A stretch of DNA of 64,000 bases from an uncultured Clostridia bacterium. Its GTDB lineage: Bacteria > Bacillota > Clostridia > Lachnospirales > Lachnospiraceae. Location of the stretch: contig CALBNS010000040.1 of assembly GCA_937896665.1 (NCBI GenBank), forward strand, positions 1 to 64,000. The letters are read 5' to 3'. The translations under genes and the position numbers were made by a program. The notes beneath the pieces were generated by a model. The model was not told where the DNA came from and ran no database searches. It was given only the letters and a program-made list of their open reading frames with translations. Below, one piece after another: positions 17,920-26,605 of this stretch (the first letter of the stretch is position 1; each line of letters begins with the position of its first letter).

Positions 17920-19356
17920 ATGAAGAAAACTAAAATTATCTGTACGATGGGACCAAATACAAATGATAGGGAGCTTATGAAAAAGCTTGTAGAAAACGGC
18001 ATGGATATTGCACGTTTTAACTTCTCTCATGGAGACCATGAGGAACAGAAGAGTCGTATGGATATGCTGAAAGCAATCCGTGAAGAAACTGGGAAATCAG
18101 TTGCAATTCTTTTAGATACGAAAGGACCTGAAATTCGTACAGGTGTTTTAAAAGACGGAAAGAAAGTGAATCTTTGCCAAGGCCAGACTTTTACATTGAC
18201 AACAGAAGAAATTGAAGGTGATGATAAGAAGGTGTCTATCACCTATGATGGTCTTGTGGAAGATGTAGAGCTCGGGAAAAAGATCTTGATTGATGATGGT
18301 TTAATTGAATTAGAAGTTAAGAATATAACCGATACTGATATTATTTGTTCCGTTATTAATGGCGGGGAACTTGGACAGCGAAAAGGAGTTAATGTACCCA
18401 ATGTCCCGGTAAGACTTCCGGCACTGACAGAAAAAGACCGTCACGATATTATGTTTGGTGTGCAGCAGGGGGTTGACTTTATTGCGGCGTCTTTCGTGCG
18501 TTCAGCAGAAGGTGTGCTTGCAATTAAGGCATTGTTGAAAGAATGTGGTGCACCGTATCTTCCGGTTATTGCAAAAATTGAGAATGCAGAAGGAATTAAA
18601 AATATTGATGAGATTATTCATTGTGCGGATGGTATTATGGTTGCTCGTGGAGATCTTGGAGTAGAGATCCCAGCAGAAGAAGTACCATATTTGCAGAAAA
18701 TGTTAATTCAGAAGTGTAATGACAATTATAAGCCGGTTATTACAGCTACACAGATGCTTGATTCTATGATGCGTAATCCAAGACCAACACGAGCTGAGGT
18801 TACCGATGTAGCCAATGCAGTATATGATGGTACAGATGCAGTGATGTTATCCGGTGAGACTGCACAGGGAAGATATCCGTTAGAAGCCTTACAGATGATG
18901 GTGCATATTGTAGAAAGCACTGAGGAGCATCTGGATTATGATTTGTTATTGGAAAAGGCACAGGTACACCGTAAAAAAGGCGTCTCAAGTGCAATTGGGT
19001 ATTCGTCGGTTGCTGCAGCAGCAAGTCTGGAGGCAAAGTGTATTATTACACCAACAATTTCCGGTGCCACAGCAAGAGTTGTGTCTAAGTTTAGACCTAA
19101 AGCACCGATTATTGGTGTAACACCGAATGAGGCAACTCTTCGCAGGATGCAGATTTACAGAGGAGTATATCCGATGAAGTCGATTCAACTTGATACAACG
19201 GAAGATATTTGTGAAGACGCAATAAATCTTGTGAGAGCAAAACAGATGGTAGAAGCAGGAGACATTGTAGTTCTGACAGCAGGAATTCCTTCGCCAAGCA
19301 TTCAGAGAGCACGTGATGGAATGAGTAATATGATGCGAATTGCAATAGTAGAATAA
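17920..19356 (+). CDS. pyk: Pyruvate kinase
   Basis: A 478-residue glycolytic enzyme converting phosphoenolpyruvate and ADP to pyruvate and ATP. The N-terminal TKIICTMGP, the substrate-binding segment ARFNFSHG, the Mg-binding region around VARGDLGVEIP and the family signature ITATQMLDSM are all present, and the length fits the short form without the extra C-terminal PEP-utiliser domain of Bacillus enzymes. An AGGGGGAAA ribosome site precedes the ATG. The gene follows the rhomboid-like gene by 29 bases and ends at a hairpin terminator. In this fermentative context it also drains pyruvate made by the uronate operon's aldolase into common metabolism. Confidence 0.97.
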   Translation: MKKTKIICTMGPNTNDRELMKKLVENGMDIARFNFSHGDHEEQKSRMDMLKAIREETGKSVAILLDTKGPEIRTGVLKDGKKVNLCQGQTFTLTTEEIEGDDKKVSITYDGLVEDVELGKKILIDDGLIELEVKNITDTDIICSVINGGELGQRKGVNVPNVPVRLPALTEKDRHDIMFGVQQGVDFIAASFVRSAEGVLAIKALLKECGAPYLPVIAKIENAEGIKNIDEIIHCADGIMVARGDLGVEIPAEEVPYLQKMLIQKCNDNYKPVITATQMLDSMMRNPRPTRAEVTDVANAVYDGTDAVMLSGETAQGRYPLEALQMMVHIVESTEEHLDYDLLLEKAQVHRKKGVSSAIGYSSVAAAASLEAKCIITPTISGATARVVSKFRPKAPIIGVTPNEATLRRMQIYRGVYPMKSIQLDTTEDICEDAINLVRAKQMVEAGDIVVLTAGIPSPSIQRARDGMSNMMRIAIVE

Positions 19357-19369
19357 ATGAGTATATGAG

Positions 19370-19400
19370 ACAGAGAGTTCCGGGGTTCGGAACTCTCTGT
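19370..19400 (+). terminator. Terminator hairpin after pyruvate kinase
   Basis: Perfect 12-bp stem ACAGAGAGTTCC (19370-19381) and GGAACTCTCTGT (19389-19400) around a 7-base loop; the downstream T-run is weak and interrupted. Confidence 0.7.
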
Positions 19401-19425
19401 TTATGTACAACTTTCTATTTAATAG

Positions 19426-19454
19426 TTGTATTAGGAAAAAGAATATGATAAAAT
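19426..19454 (+). promoter_or_regulatory. Promoter of pnp
   Basis: TTGTAT (19426-19431), 17 bases, TAAAAT (19449-19454) with an extended TGA before the -10 box. The predicted transcript start near 19461 lies just before the leader hairpin. Confidence 0.65.
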
Positions 19455-19467
19455 ATTCAAGATTGTG

Positions 19468-19581
19468 GACTGAGTAGACAAGCCGAGACCACTGAAAAGC
19501 GTATTTTATCTTGCAGAAGTCGAATCATGTGAGAGATCCTATTTTAAAATATCTTTTTCAGTAGTTTCGGAGAACTCAGTC
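19468..19581 (+). promoter_or_regulatory. Long hairpin in the pnp 5' leader
   Basis: The leader can fold into one long helix: GACTGAG (19468-19474) with CTCAGTC (19575-19581), an internal loop, CCGAGACCACTGAAAA (19483-19498) with TTTTCAGTAGTTTCGG (19555-19570; one G-U pair and one mismatch), and then GTATTTTA (19501-19508) with TAAAATAT (19545-19552). The ribosome site and ATG follow after 26 bases. In Escherichia coli a comparable pnp leader helix is cut by RNase III and lets PNPase repress its own synthesis. A similar control here is an inference. Confidence 0.65.
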
Positions 19582-19607
19582 GAAGCATACAAAAAAGGAG
19601 AATATAT

Positions 19608-21701
19608 ATGTTTAAAAAATTTGAAATGGAATTAGCCGGAAGAACTCTTCGTGTTGATGTTGGAAGAGTAGCAGCCCAGGCAAATGGTGCAGCACTCATG
19701 CACTATGGTGACACTGTTGTATTATCAACAGCGACAGCTTCAGAAAAACCAAGAGAAGGAATTGATTTCTTTCCTTTAAGTGTAGAATATGAAGAAAAGT
19801 TGTACGCAGTAGGAAAAATCCCGGGAGGATTTAATAAGAGAGAAGGAAAGGCATCTGAAAATGCAATTCTTACATCTCGTGTAATCGACAGACCAATGAG
19901 ACCATTGTTCCCGAAAGATTACAGAAATGATGTAACTCTTAACAACTTAGTAATGTCAGTTGACCCAGACTGCAGTCCGGAATTAACTGCAATGTTAGGT
20001 TCTGCAATCGCAACAGCAATCTCTGACATTCCGTTCGATGGTCCGACGTCTACGACACAGGTTGGTTTAATCGACGGAGAATTTGTATTTAACCCAAATG
20101 CAGCACAGAGAATGATATCTGATTTACAATTGACAGTTGCTTCTACAAGAGACAAAGTAATTATGATTGAAGCTGGAGCAAATGAAGTTCCCGAAGCAAA
20201 AATGATTGAAGCAATTTTTGCAGCTCACGAGGTTAATCAGGAAGTAATTAAATTTATCGATACAATTGTTGCAGAGTGTGGTAAAGAAAAACATACTTAT
20301 ACAAGCTGTGCAGTGCCGGAAGAATTATTTGATGCAATGAAAGCAATTGTAACCACAGAAGAAATGGAAGTTGCCGTATTCACAGATGAAAAACAGGTAA
20401 GAGAAGAAAACTTACGTGTTATCCGTGAAAAATTGGAAGAAGCTTTTGCTGACAATGAAGAATGGTTAGCAATTTTAGGCGAAGCTTTATATCAATATCA
20501 GAAGAAGACAGTTCGTAAGATGATTTTAAAAGATCATAAACGTCCGGACGGAAGAGCAATCGACCAGATCAGACCACTTGCAGCTGAGACAGATATCATC
20601 CCTAGAGTACATGGTTCTGCAATGTTTACACGTGGACAGACTCAAATCTGTACTGTGACAACACTTGGACCTTTATCAGATGCTCAGAAATTAGACGGAT
20701 TAGATGAACAAGAGACATCTAAGAGATATATGCATCACTATAACTTCCCGGCATATTCAGTAGGTGAGACAAAACCTTCAAGAGGTCCGGGACGTCGTGA
20801 GATTGGTCACGGTGCTTTGGCAGAGAGAGCATTGATTCCTGTACTGCCAAGTGAAGCAGAATTCCCATATGCAATCCGTACTGTTTCAGAAACATTTGAA
20901 TCAAATGGTTCTACTTCACAGGCAAGTATTTGTGCATCAAGTATGTCACTTATGGCAGCTGGTGTTCCGATTAAATCAGCAGTTGCAGGTATCTCAGCAG
21001 GTCTTGTAACAGGAGATACAGATGATGATTATTTAGTATTGACAGATATCCAAGGTCTTGAAGATTTCTTCGGAGATATGGACTTTAAGGTGGCAGGTAC
21101 ACACAAAGGTATCACAGCTATCCAGATGGATATTAAGATTCATGGTTTGACAAGACCGATTATTGAAGAGGCAATCGCCTGCACAAAGAAAGCGAGAACA
21201 TACATCTTAGATGAAGTTATGGCAAAAACAATCGCAGAGCCACGTCCGGAAGTTGGACCATATGCTCCAAAGATTCGTCAGATGCAGATCGATCCTGCTA
21301 AGATTGGAGATGTTGTTGGACAACGTGGTAAGACAATCAATGCTATTATTGAGCAAACTGGTGTTAAGATTGATATCACAGATGATGGCGCAGTATCAAT
21401 TTGTGGTGTAGATGCAGCAATGATGGAAGAAGCAGTGAGAATGATTTCAATTATTGTTACAGAATTTGAAGCCGGAATGGTACTTGAAGGAAAAGTAATC
21501 AATATTAAAGAGTTTGGTGCATTCTTAGAATTTGCACCGGGAAAAGAAGGAATGGTACACATTTCTAAGATTTCCAAAGATAGAATTAAACAAGTAGAAG
21601 ATGTACTTACATTGGGAGATAAAGTGAAAGTTGTTTGCCTGGGAAAAGATAAAATGGGTAGACTCAGCTTCTCAATGAAGGATGTTGTAGAAGAACAATA
21701 A
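19608..21701 (+). CDS. pnp: Polyribonucleotide nucleotidyltransferase (PNPase)
   Basis: A 697-residue 3'-5' phosphorolytic exoribonuclease that degrades mRNA to nucleoside diphosphates as a trimer. Domain order is RNase PH-like 1 (about 1-220), helical linker, RNase PH-like 2 (about 310-540, with RGPGRREIGHG), KH domain (about 555-615, VVGQRGKTINAII) and S1 domain (about 620-690, GKVINIKEFGAFLEF). The ribosome site AAAAGGAG is strong. Unlike in many bacteria, rpsO is not directly upstream; the gene has its own promoter and a highly structured leader. A terminator follows, so it is monocistronic. Confidence 0.97.
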   Translation: MFKKFEMELAGRTLRVDVGRVAAQANGAALMHYGDTVVLSTATASEKPREGIDFFPLSVEYEEKLYAVGKIPGGFNKREGKASENAILTSRVIDRPMRPLFPKDYRNDVTLNNLVMSVDPDCSPELTAMLGSAIATAISDIPFDGPTSTTQVGLIDGEFVFNPNAAQRMISDLQLTVASTRDKVIMIEAGANEVPEAKMIEAIFAAHEVNQEVIKFIDTIVAECGKEKHTYTSCAVPEELFDAMKAIVTTEEMEVAVFTDEKQVREENLRVIREKLEEAFADNEEWLAILGEALYQYQKKTVRKMILKDHKRPDGRAIDQIRPLAAETDIIPRVHGSAMFTRGQTQICTVTTLGPLSDAQKLDGLDEQETSKRYMHHYNFPAYSVGETKPSRGPGRREIGHGALAERALIPVLPSEAEFPYAIRTVSETFESNGSTSQASICASSMSLMAAGVPIKSAVAGISAGLVTGDTDDDYLVLTDIQGLEDFFGDMDFKVAGTHKGITAIQMDIKIHGLTRPIIEEAIACTKKARTYILDEVMAKTIAEPRPEVGPYAPKIRQMQIDPAKIGDVVGQRGKTINAIIEQTGVKIDITDDGAVSICGVDAAMMEEAVRMISIIVTEFEAGMVLEGKVINIKEFGAFLEFAPGKEGMVHISKISKDRIKQVEDVLTLGDKVKVVCLGKDKMGRLSFSMKDVVEEQ

Positions 21702-21747
21702 TTTTATAGATGAGTACTGAAAAAATATAATCAGGATAATATTTTAC

Positions 21748-21780
21748 GAAAGAAGCAGAAATTTCTCTGCTTCTTTCTTT
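21748..21780 (+). terminator. Terminator after pnp
   Basis: 12-bp perfect stem GAAAGAAGCAGA (21748-21759) and TCTGCTTCTTTC (21766-21777) with a 6-base loop, followed by a short T-run. Confidence 0.8.
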
Positions 21781-21781
21781 G

Positions 21782-21808
21782 CATATTTCCACAACTTGTA
21801 CATATATT
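21782..21808 (+). promoter_or_regulatory. Candidate sigma-E promoter of the spoIIIA operon
   Basis: CATATT (21782-21787), a 13-base spacer and CATATATT (21801-21808) resemble the mother-cell sigma-E boxes (ATATT and CATACA-T type). The position right before the spoIIIAA ribosome site fits sigma-E control known for spoIIIA in Bacillus, but it leaves a very short leader. Confidence 0.4.
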
Positions 21809-21826
21809 GTTTCAAGAGGTGAGAAG

Positions 21827-22759
21827 ATGAAACAGACGCAAGTGCTTAGTATACTTCCGGAAAATATCAGAAATCTTTTAAAAAAATCAGTATCAGAGTT
21901 TGACAATCTACAGGAAATCCATTTAAGAATTGGACACCCTGTTATGATTATGTACAAAGGAAGCGAACATATATTACCGATAAAGGTGCAGGAAAAAACA
22001 CTCAGAGAAACCATAGAATATGTAAGCAATTACTCACTCTATGCATACGAAAACGAATTGAGGCAGGGATTTATTACGATTGAAGGAGGTCATCGTGTGG
22101 GAATGGCAGGTCAGGTGCTAATTGAACAGGGAAAAGTAAAGAATTTGAAGCAGGTATCCTCTTTGAATATCAGGGTATCACATGAAATAATGAATTGTGC
22201 GGATTCGGTTTTACCGTACATAACATATAACAAAAAGATTTATCACACATTAATTATTTCACCACCAAGGTGTGGAAAAACCACTCTTTTACGGGATTTA
22301 ATCAGGCAGATTTCAGAAGGAAATAAATGGGTGAAAGGGTGTAACGTAGGTGTAGTGGATGAACGTTCAGAACTGGCAGGATGCTACAAGGGAATTCCTC
22401 AGAACCATGTGGGTATGAGAACGGATGTCTTAGATGGCTGCCCGAAGGCAGAGGGAATGCTGATGTTAATCCGGTCTATGTCGCCACAGGTTATTGCTGT
22501 TGATGAGATTGGTGCATTGGAAGAAATACAGGCTATGAAATATGCGATGCATTGCGGATGTAAATTGCTTGCGACAGTGCATGGAGAATCCATGGAAGAA
22601 ATTCAAAAGAAACCGTTGTTTGAACAGATGATCAAGGAACATTGTTTTGAGAGATACGTGATACTTGAAAATAGAAAATCAATTGGAGAAATCCGCGAAA
22701 TTTATGACGAGCGGGGGAGTCTGATCTATAAGGATGTGGAAGCATGCATAAGTGGATAG
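21827..22759 (+). CDS. spoIIIAA: Stage III sporulation protein AA
   Basis: A 310-residue ATPase of the mother cell, related to secretion ATPases, that energises or assembles the SpoIIIA-SpoIIQ channel between mother cell and forespore. The P-loop reads SPPRCGKTT (145-153) and the following region has VVDERSELAGCY and a Walker B-like VIAVDEIG. The start at 21827 follows AGAGGTGAGA; an in-frame ATG 16 codons earlier would include the candidate promoter. It is the first gene of eight and overlaps spoIIIAB by 16 bases. Confidence 0.95.
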   Translation: MKQTQVLSILPENIRNLLKKSVSEFDNLQEIHLRIGHPVMIMYKGSEHILPIKVQEKTLRETIEYVSNYSLYAYENELRQGFITIEGGHRVGMAGQVLIEQGKVKNLKQVSSLNIRVSHEIMNCADSVLPYITYNKKIYHTLIISPPRCGKTTLLRDLIRQISEGNKWVKGCNVGVVDERSELAGCYKGIPQNHVGMRTDVLDGCPKAEGMLMLIRSMSPQVIAVDEIGALEEIQAMKYAMHCGCKLLATVHGESMEEIQKKPLFEQMIKEHCFERYVILENRKSIGEIREIYDERGSLIYKDVEACISG

Positions 22760-23244
22760 GAAGCATTTTCATTGTTTTTGCCTGCAGCGGCATGGGAATA
22801 TGCTTCAGTCAAGAACTGCACTGGCATTTGCAGGAGTTAGAACAGGTAAAGCAACTGTTTTATTTGCTGCGAAGTGAAATGCAGTATACAAGAGCTCCGT
22901 TTGATGAAATGTTTGAGAAAATCGGAAAGAAAACATCAGGTCAATATGGAAAATGGCTCCTTCAATTATGTCAGAGCTTAAGAGAAAAGGGCGCAGGGTC
23001 TTTCTGGAAACTTTGGTGTACCTCAATTGACTTGGAATTGCAGAACAGTAAGCTGACGAAAGGTGAGAAGGAGGAACTTAAAAATGTTGGAAAAAATCTG
23101 GATTACATCGAAAGCTTGGATTTATATATTGAACAATTAGAATATACGATCAGCCGTACAAGAGAAAATAATCAATCAAAGACAAAATTATGTCAGAGCA
23201 TGGGGATTATGGGAGGAATTTTCCTTGTAATCCTGCTGCTGTAA
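22744..23244 (+). CDS. spoIIIAB: Stage III sporulation protein AB
   Basis: 166 residues with a hydrophobic segment at each end and a helical middle, the form of SpoIIIAB, a component of the mother-cell side of the feeding channel with a fold like type II secretion GspF-type domains. The motif GSFWKLWC and the segment LGKxLD-like KNVGKNLDYIE fit the family. It overlaps spoIIIAA and is followed after 14 bases by spoIIIAC. Confidence 0.92.
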   Translation: MHKWIGSIFIVFACSGMGICFSQELHWHLQELEQVKQLFYLLRSEMQYTRAPFDEMFEKIGKKTSGQYGKWLLQLCQSLREKGAGSFWKLWCTSIDLELQNSKLTKGEKEELKNVGKNLDYIESLDLYIEQLEYTISRTRENNQSKTKLCQSMGIMGGIFLVILLL

Positions 23245-23258
23245 ATGGAGGAGAAAAA

Positions 23259-23453
23259 ATGAGTGTCAATCTGATATTTAAGATTGCAGCGGTGGGGATT
23301 CTTGTCTCCATTCTGTGTCAGGTGTTAAAGCACAGTGGACGGGAGGAACAGGCTTTTTTGACAAGTTTTGCAGGGCTTTTGTTGGTATTGTTCTGGTTGA
23401 TACCATATGTTTATGAATTGTTTGAATCAATCAAGCGGTTGTTTTCATTATAG
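23259..23453 (+). CDS. spoIIIAC: Stage III sporulation protein AC
   Basis: A 64-residue membrane protein with two transmembrane helices, exactly the usual size of SpoIIIAC. The start at 23259 is set by GGAGGAG; a longer frame from 23190 would overlap spoIIIAB and is not needed. Part of the engulfment-stage channel complex in the mother-cell membrane. Confidence 0.93.
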   Translation: MSVNLIFKIAAVGILVSILCQVLKHSGREEQAFLTSFAGLLLVLFWLIPYVYELFESIKRLFSL

Positions 23454-23464
23454 GAGTGGGGCAA

Positions 23465-23851
23465 ATGAGTGTAATACAGGTAGGAGTTATAGGGGTAATT
23501 GGTACATTACTTGCCGTCCAGATGAAAAGCGGGAAAACAGAATATGGTGTTTATATTGGAATTGGGATCAGTCTGTTCATTTTTTTTAGCATTGTAGGAC
23601 GGTTGGAAACACTGATTGAAACGATAAAAGAAATCAGCGGCTACTTCAATATCCGTACAAGCTATATTTCCACATTATTGAAAATGCTTGGAGTAACCTA
23701 TGTATCTGAATTTTCGGCTGCAATCTGTAAAGATGCCGGATATCAGAGTATTGCCTCGCAGATTGAGATTTTCAGTAAATTAAGCATTATGGTTCTGAGT
23801 CTTCCGGTGCTTCTTACACTTTTAAAAACAATTCAGGAATTCTTATCATAG
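23465..23851 (+). CDS. spoIIIAD: Stage III sporulation protein AD
   Basis: A 128-residue membrane protein with four predicted spans and the family-typical segment LKMLGVTYVSEFSAAICKDA, needed with SpoIIIAC and AE in the channel complex. The ATG at 23465 has TAGGAG 8 bases upstream; a GTG three codons earlier lies inside that site. It is 11 bases downstream of spoIIIAC. Confidence 0.93.
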   Translation: MSVIQVGVIGVIGTLLAVQMKSGKTEYGVYIGIGISLFIFFSIVGRLETLIETIKEISGYFNIRTSYISTLLKMLGVTYVSEFSAAICKDAGYQSIASQIEIFSKLSIMVLSLPVLLTLLKTIQEFLS

Positions 23852-23866
23852 AAGACAGGGGCTACC

Positions 23867-25012
23867 ATGAAAAAAATAGGATGTATTCTTATATTGCTTC
23901 TTTGCTTTATTGTACCATCGGAGGTTCAGGCCTCTCAGATTACACAGGAAGAACAACAAAATACACAGAAGGAGCTACTTTCCTTATTTGATTTCAGAGA
24001 CATGGAAGCGTTGTTAGCAGATATTTTTCCAGAAGAAAAAGTTAGTTTTCGGGCAATCTTATCAGAATTTCTAAATGGTGATTTGGATTCGGCTGTGGAA
24101 TTATGTGGAGAACTGTTATCAGATCAGCTTTTTTATGAGTTGCGACATAGTAAAAATAGTATCGTACATATTCTTGCAATTGCCATATTTGCAGCTATAT
24201 TTGCAAATTTTTCAGGAGTGTTTCAAAATCATCAGGTAGCGGATATTAGTTTTTATGCATTGTATCTGATGCTGATTACAATTTGCCTGAGTTCGTTTCA
24301 GATTCTATTATCCTGTGTGGAAGGTAAAATTGAACAGCTTACCAAATTTATGAGTATGCTTGGTCCCGCATTTTTTATGGCAGTGGCATTGGCATCGGGA
24401 AGCGCAACATCAATTGGATTTTATAATATTGTTTTGTTTCTGATTTATCTGGTGGAACTGGTTGTTTTGAATTTTTTACTTCCACTAACACAGGTTTATC
24501 TGGTAGTTCGAATTTTAAATCATCTGTCAAAAGAAGAAGTATTGTCAAAGTGGGTAGAACTACTGGAATTGCTTGTTTCGTGGACTCAGAAGACGCTTCT
24601 TGCAGGGGTAATAGGATTGAATGTGATACAGGGGCTTATTAATCCGGCCATTGATTCCGTGAAAAGAAGTATGGTAACAAGGGGGGCTGAGGCGATTCCA
24701 ATTATCGGAGATGCATTAGGCGGAACAGCCGAAGTAGTGCTTGGTACAGCTGTCTTAATTAAGAACGGAATTGGCATGGTAGGAGTAGTTATATGTTTGG
24801 TTATCTGTATGACACCCATTGTACAGGTGGCAGTGATTACTTTTATGTATAAAGTGACTGCGGCGATTGTACAGCCGATTACAGATCAACGTATTGTAGG
24901 TTGTATTAACAGTATCTCACAGGGCGCACAGATGTTGTTAAAAACGGTATTTACATCAGGGGTACTGTTTCTCTTAACTATTACTGTTGTAGCCGTGGCA
25001 AGTACTTCATGA
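23867..25012 (+). CDS. spoIIIAE: Stage III sporulation protein AE
   Basis: A 381-residue polytopic protein with a cleavable signal peptide (residues 1-22, ending VQA) and about seven transmembrane helices. The motif GAEAIPIIGDALGGTAE and the C-terminal QGAQMLLKTV are typical for SpoIIIAE, the largest membrane subunit of the SpoIIIA complex. It is 15 bases after spoIIIAD and 10 before spoIIIAF. Confidence 0.94.
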   Translation: MKKIGCILILLLCFIVPSEVQASQITQEEQQNTQKELLSLFDFRDMEALLADIFPEEKVSFRAILSEFLNGDLDSAVELCGELLSDQLFYELRHSKNSIVHILAIAIFAAIFANFSGVFQNHQVADISFYALYLMLITICLSSFQILLSCVEGKIEQLTKFMSMLGPAFFMAVALASGSATSIGFYNIVLFLIYLVELVVLNFLLPLTQVYLVVRILNHLSKEEVLSKWVELLELLVSWTQKTLLAGVIGLNVIQGLINPAIDSVKRSMVTRGAEAIPIIGDALGGTAEVVLGTAVLIKNGIGMVGVVICLVICMTPIVQVAVITFMYKVTAAIVQPITDQRIVGCINSISQGAQMLLKTVFTSGVLFLLTITVVAVASTS

Positions 25013-25022
25013 GGAGGGAAAG

Positions 25023-25343
25023 ATGTTTGAATATTTATATGAATGGCTTCAAAATATCGCTTTTTATCTTGTGCTTATTACGGCAGTGATGCATATTATC
25101 CCCAACAATACTTATACGAAATACATTCGTTTTTTTACAGGTCTGGTTCTCGTTGTGATGCTGACGGGGTCTATTCTAAAAGTGTTTGGAATGGAGCAGA
25201 AATTTACGGAAATCTATGTGAGTGAAGAATATAAACAAAAACGAAGGGAAATAGAGGAGGCTACGAAATACCTTGAAAATGTGTGTTTGGAAGAGGAGCT
25301 TAACGGGATAACAGAGGTGGAGGAGATTCGGATTGGAGAATAA
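25023..25343 (+). CDS. spoIIIAF: Stage III sporulation protein AF
   Basis: 106 residues: two N-terminal membrane helices with the family-typical NNTYTKYIRFFTGLVLV region and a short acidic tail. It is shorter than the Bacillus subtilis protein, whose C-terminal ring-building-like domain is larger; here most of that domain is absent. The end overlaps the start of spoIIIAG by 11 bases. Confidence 0.9.
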   Translation: MFEYLYEWLQNIAFYLVLITAVMHIIPNNTYTKYIRFFTGLVLVVMLTGSILKVFGMEQKFTEIYVSEEYKQKRREIEEATKYLENVCLEEELNGITEVEEIRIGE

Positions 25344-25884
25344 ATTTGATTGGAAATCAAAATTGCCGAAGAAAAATCAATGGCTGATACTTTTACTTGT
25401 AGGTGTGTTGTTGGTGGTCATTGCAATTCCTGTGAAAGAGAAAGATGACACAAGACCAGTGGAACAGCCGGAACCAGTATCGGAGGATGATTATGTTTCA
25501 AGAATGGAAAAACGATTAGAAAACATTCTAGAGAAGATTGAAGGGGCAGGAAATGTGGAAGTGATGATTACGTTTCAGTCTTCTTCTGAAAAAGTCGTTG
25601 AGAAGGATAGCGAAACAAGCAGTCAGATGGTTGAGGAAACGGATAAATCAGGAGGAAAGCGTGTAACTACAGACCAGACGGGAAATGAAAGCACGATTTA
25701 TCAACAAACTTCGGATGGAACACAAAGTCCTTATGTGAGTAAAGAAATTCTTCCGCGGGCAGAGGGAATTGTAGTAATTGCAGAAGGTGGTGGAAATGCA
25801 GTTGTTGCAAAAAATATTACAGAAGCAGTCCAAGCATTATTTGATGTAGACACGCATAAAATTAAGGTGACGAAGGGAGGTTGA
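25333..25884 (+). CDS. spoIIIAG: Stage III sporulation protein AG
   Basis: A 183-residue protein with one N-terminal membrane helix (about 15-33) and an extracellular ring-building domain; SpoIIIAG forms a large ring in the space between mother cell and forespore. The motif YVSRMEKRLENIL and GAGNVEVMITF are family-typical. Translation probably starts at TTG (25333), which has AGGAG 7 bases upstream and overlaps the end of spoIIIAF; no ATG is suitably placed. Confidence 0.92.
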   Translation: MENKFDWKSKLPKKNQWLILLLVGVLLVVIAIPVKEKDDTRPVEQPEPVSEDDYVSRMEKRLENILEKIEGAGNVEVMITFQSSSEKVVEKDSETSSQMVEETDKSGGKRVTTDQTGNESTIYQQTSDGTQSPYVSKEILPRAEGIVVIAEGGGNAVVAKNITEAVQALFDVDTHKIKVTKGG

Positions 25885-25890
25885 TTTTTT

Positions 25891-26517
25891 ATGAAACGTT
25901 TATTTAAGAAAAATCAGATTATGATTGCCACACTTGCAGTGATGATCGCAGTGGCAGGCTACCTAAACTATTCCGATACAATTTTTGGTGATACGAAAGA
26001 TGCGAAAGAAACAAGTGGAGACCTGGCAAATCAAGAACTTTTAGACATCAGTCTGGAGGATGGTACAATGGAAACGGATGGAGATATCGAAAGTCAGGAT
26101 CATGAAGTTGCTGAAGCTGAGATTGATGGAACACCGGGAGAAGCGGTGCTTACGAATGGTTCGGCAAGCAGCATGGTTGCAGAAGCAAAAATGACAAGAG
26201 AACAGGTAAGAGCAAAAAATAAAGAGATGCTGATGGAAATTATTGATAATAAGAATTTGTCAGATGAGCAGAAAAAAGATGCGGTTAGTCAGATGATTGA
26301 GATGACAGAACTGGCAGAAAAGGAAGTGACAGTGGAAACAATGCTTGCGTCCAAAGGATTTTCAGAAGTGGTCGTAAGTCTCACGAAGGACAGTGCTGAT
26401 ATTGTTGTGAATAGTAAGGAATTAAGTGATGCCAATAGAGCCCAGATTGAAGATATTGTGGCGAGAAAAGCAGGGATTGAACCAGAAAATATCGTAATTA
26501 CTCCATTGAATGATTAG
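25891..26517 (+). CDS. spoIIIAH: Stage III sporulation protein AH
   Basis: A 208-residue protein with one N-terminal membrane anchor, an acidic linker (about 30-90) and a C-terminal ring-building domain that would bind SpoIIQ across the intermembrane space. The domain shows TREQVRAKNKEMLMEII and the ending ARKAGIEPENIVI. It is the last gene of the spoIIIA operon, 6 bases after spoIIIAG. No clear terminator follows. Confidence 0.93.
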   Translation: MKRLFKKNQIMIATLAVMIAVAGYLNYSDTIFGDTKDAKETSGDLANQELLDISLEDGTMETDGDIESQDHEVAEAEIDGTPGEAVLTNGSASSMVAEAKMTREQVRAKNKEMLMEIIDNKNLSDEQKKDAVSQMIEMTELAEKEVTVETMLASKGFSEVVVSLTKDSADIVVNSKELSDANRAQIEDIVARKAGIEPENIVITPLND

Positions 26518-26605
26518 ATTTTATTTGCAGAGATATAATAGTTGTGTTAGACTAAAAAAGTATGTGTGTAAATGAAGTTATTAGATGAATAGACAGGAGA
26601 GAATT

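Noticed and set aside
19357..19607. A riboswitch or T-box before pnp
   Set aside because: No T-box core or recognisable aptamer was found; the interval is explained by a terminator, a promoter and one long helix.
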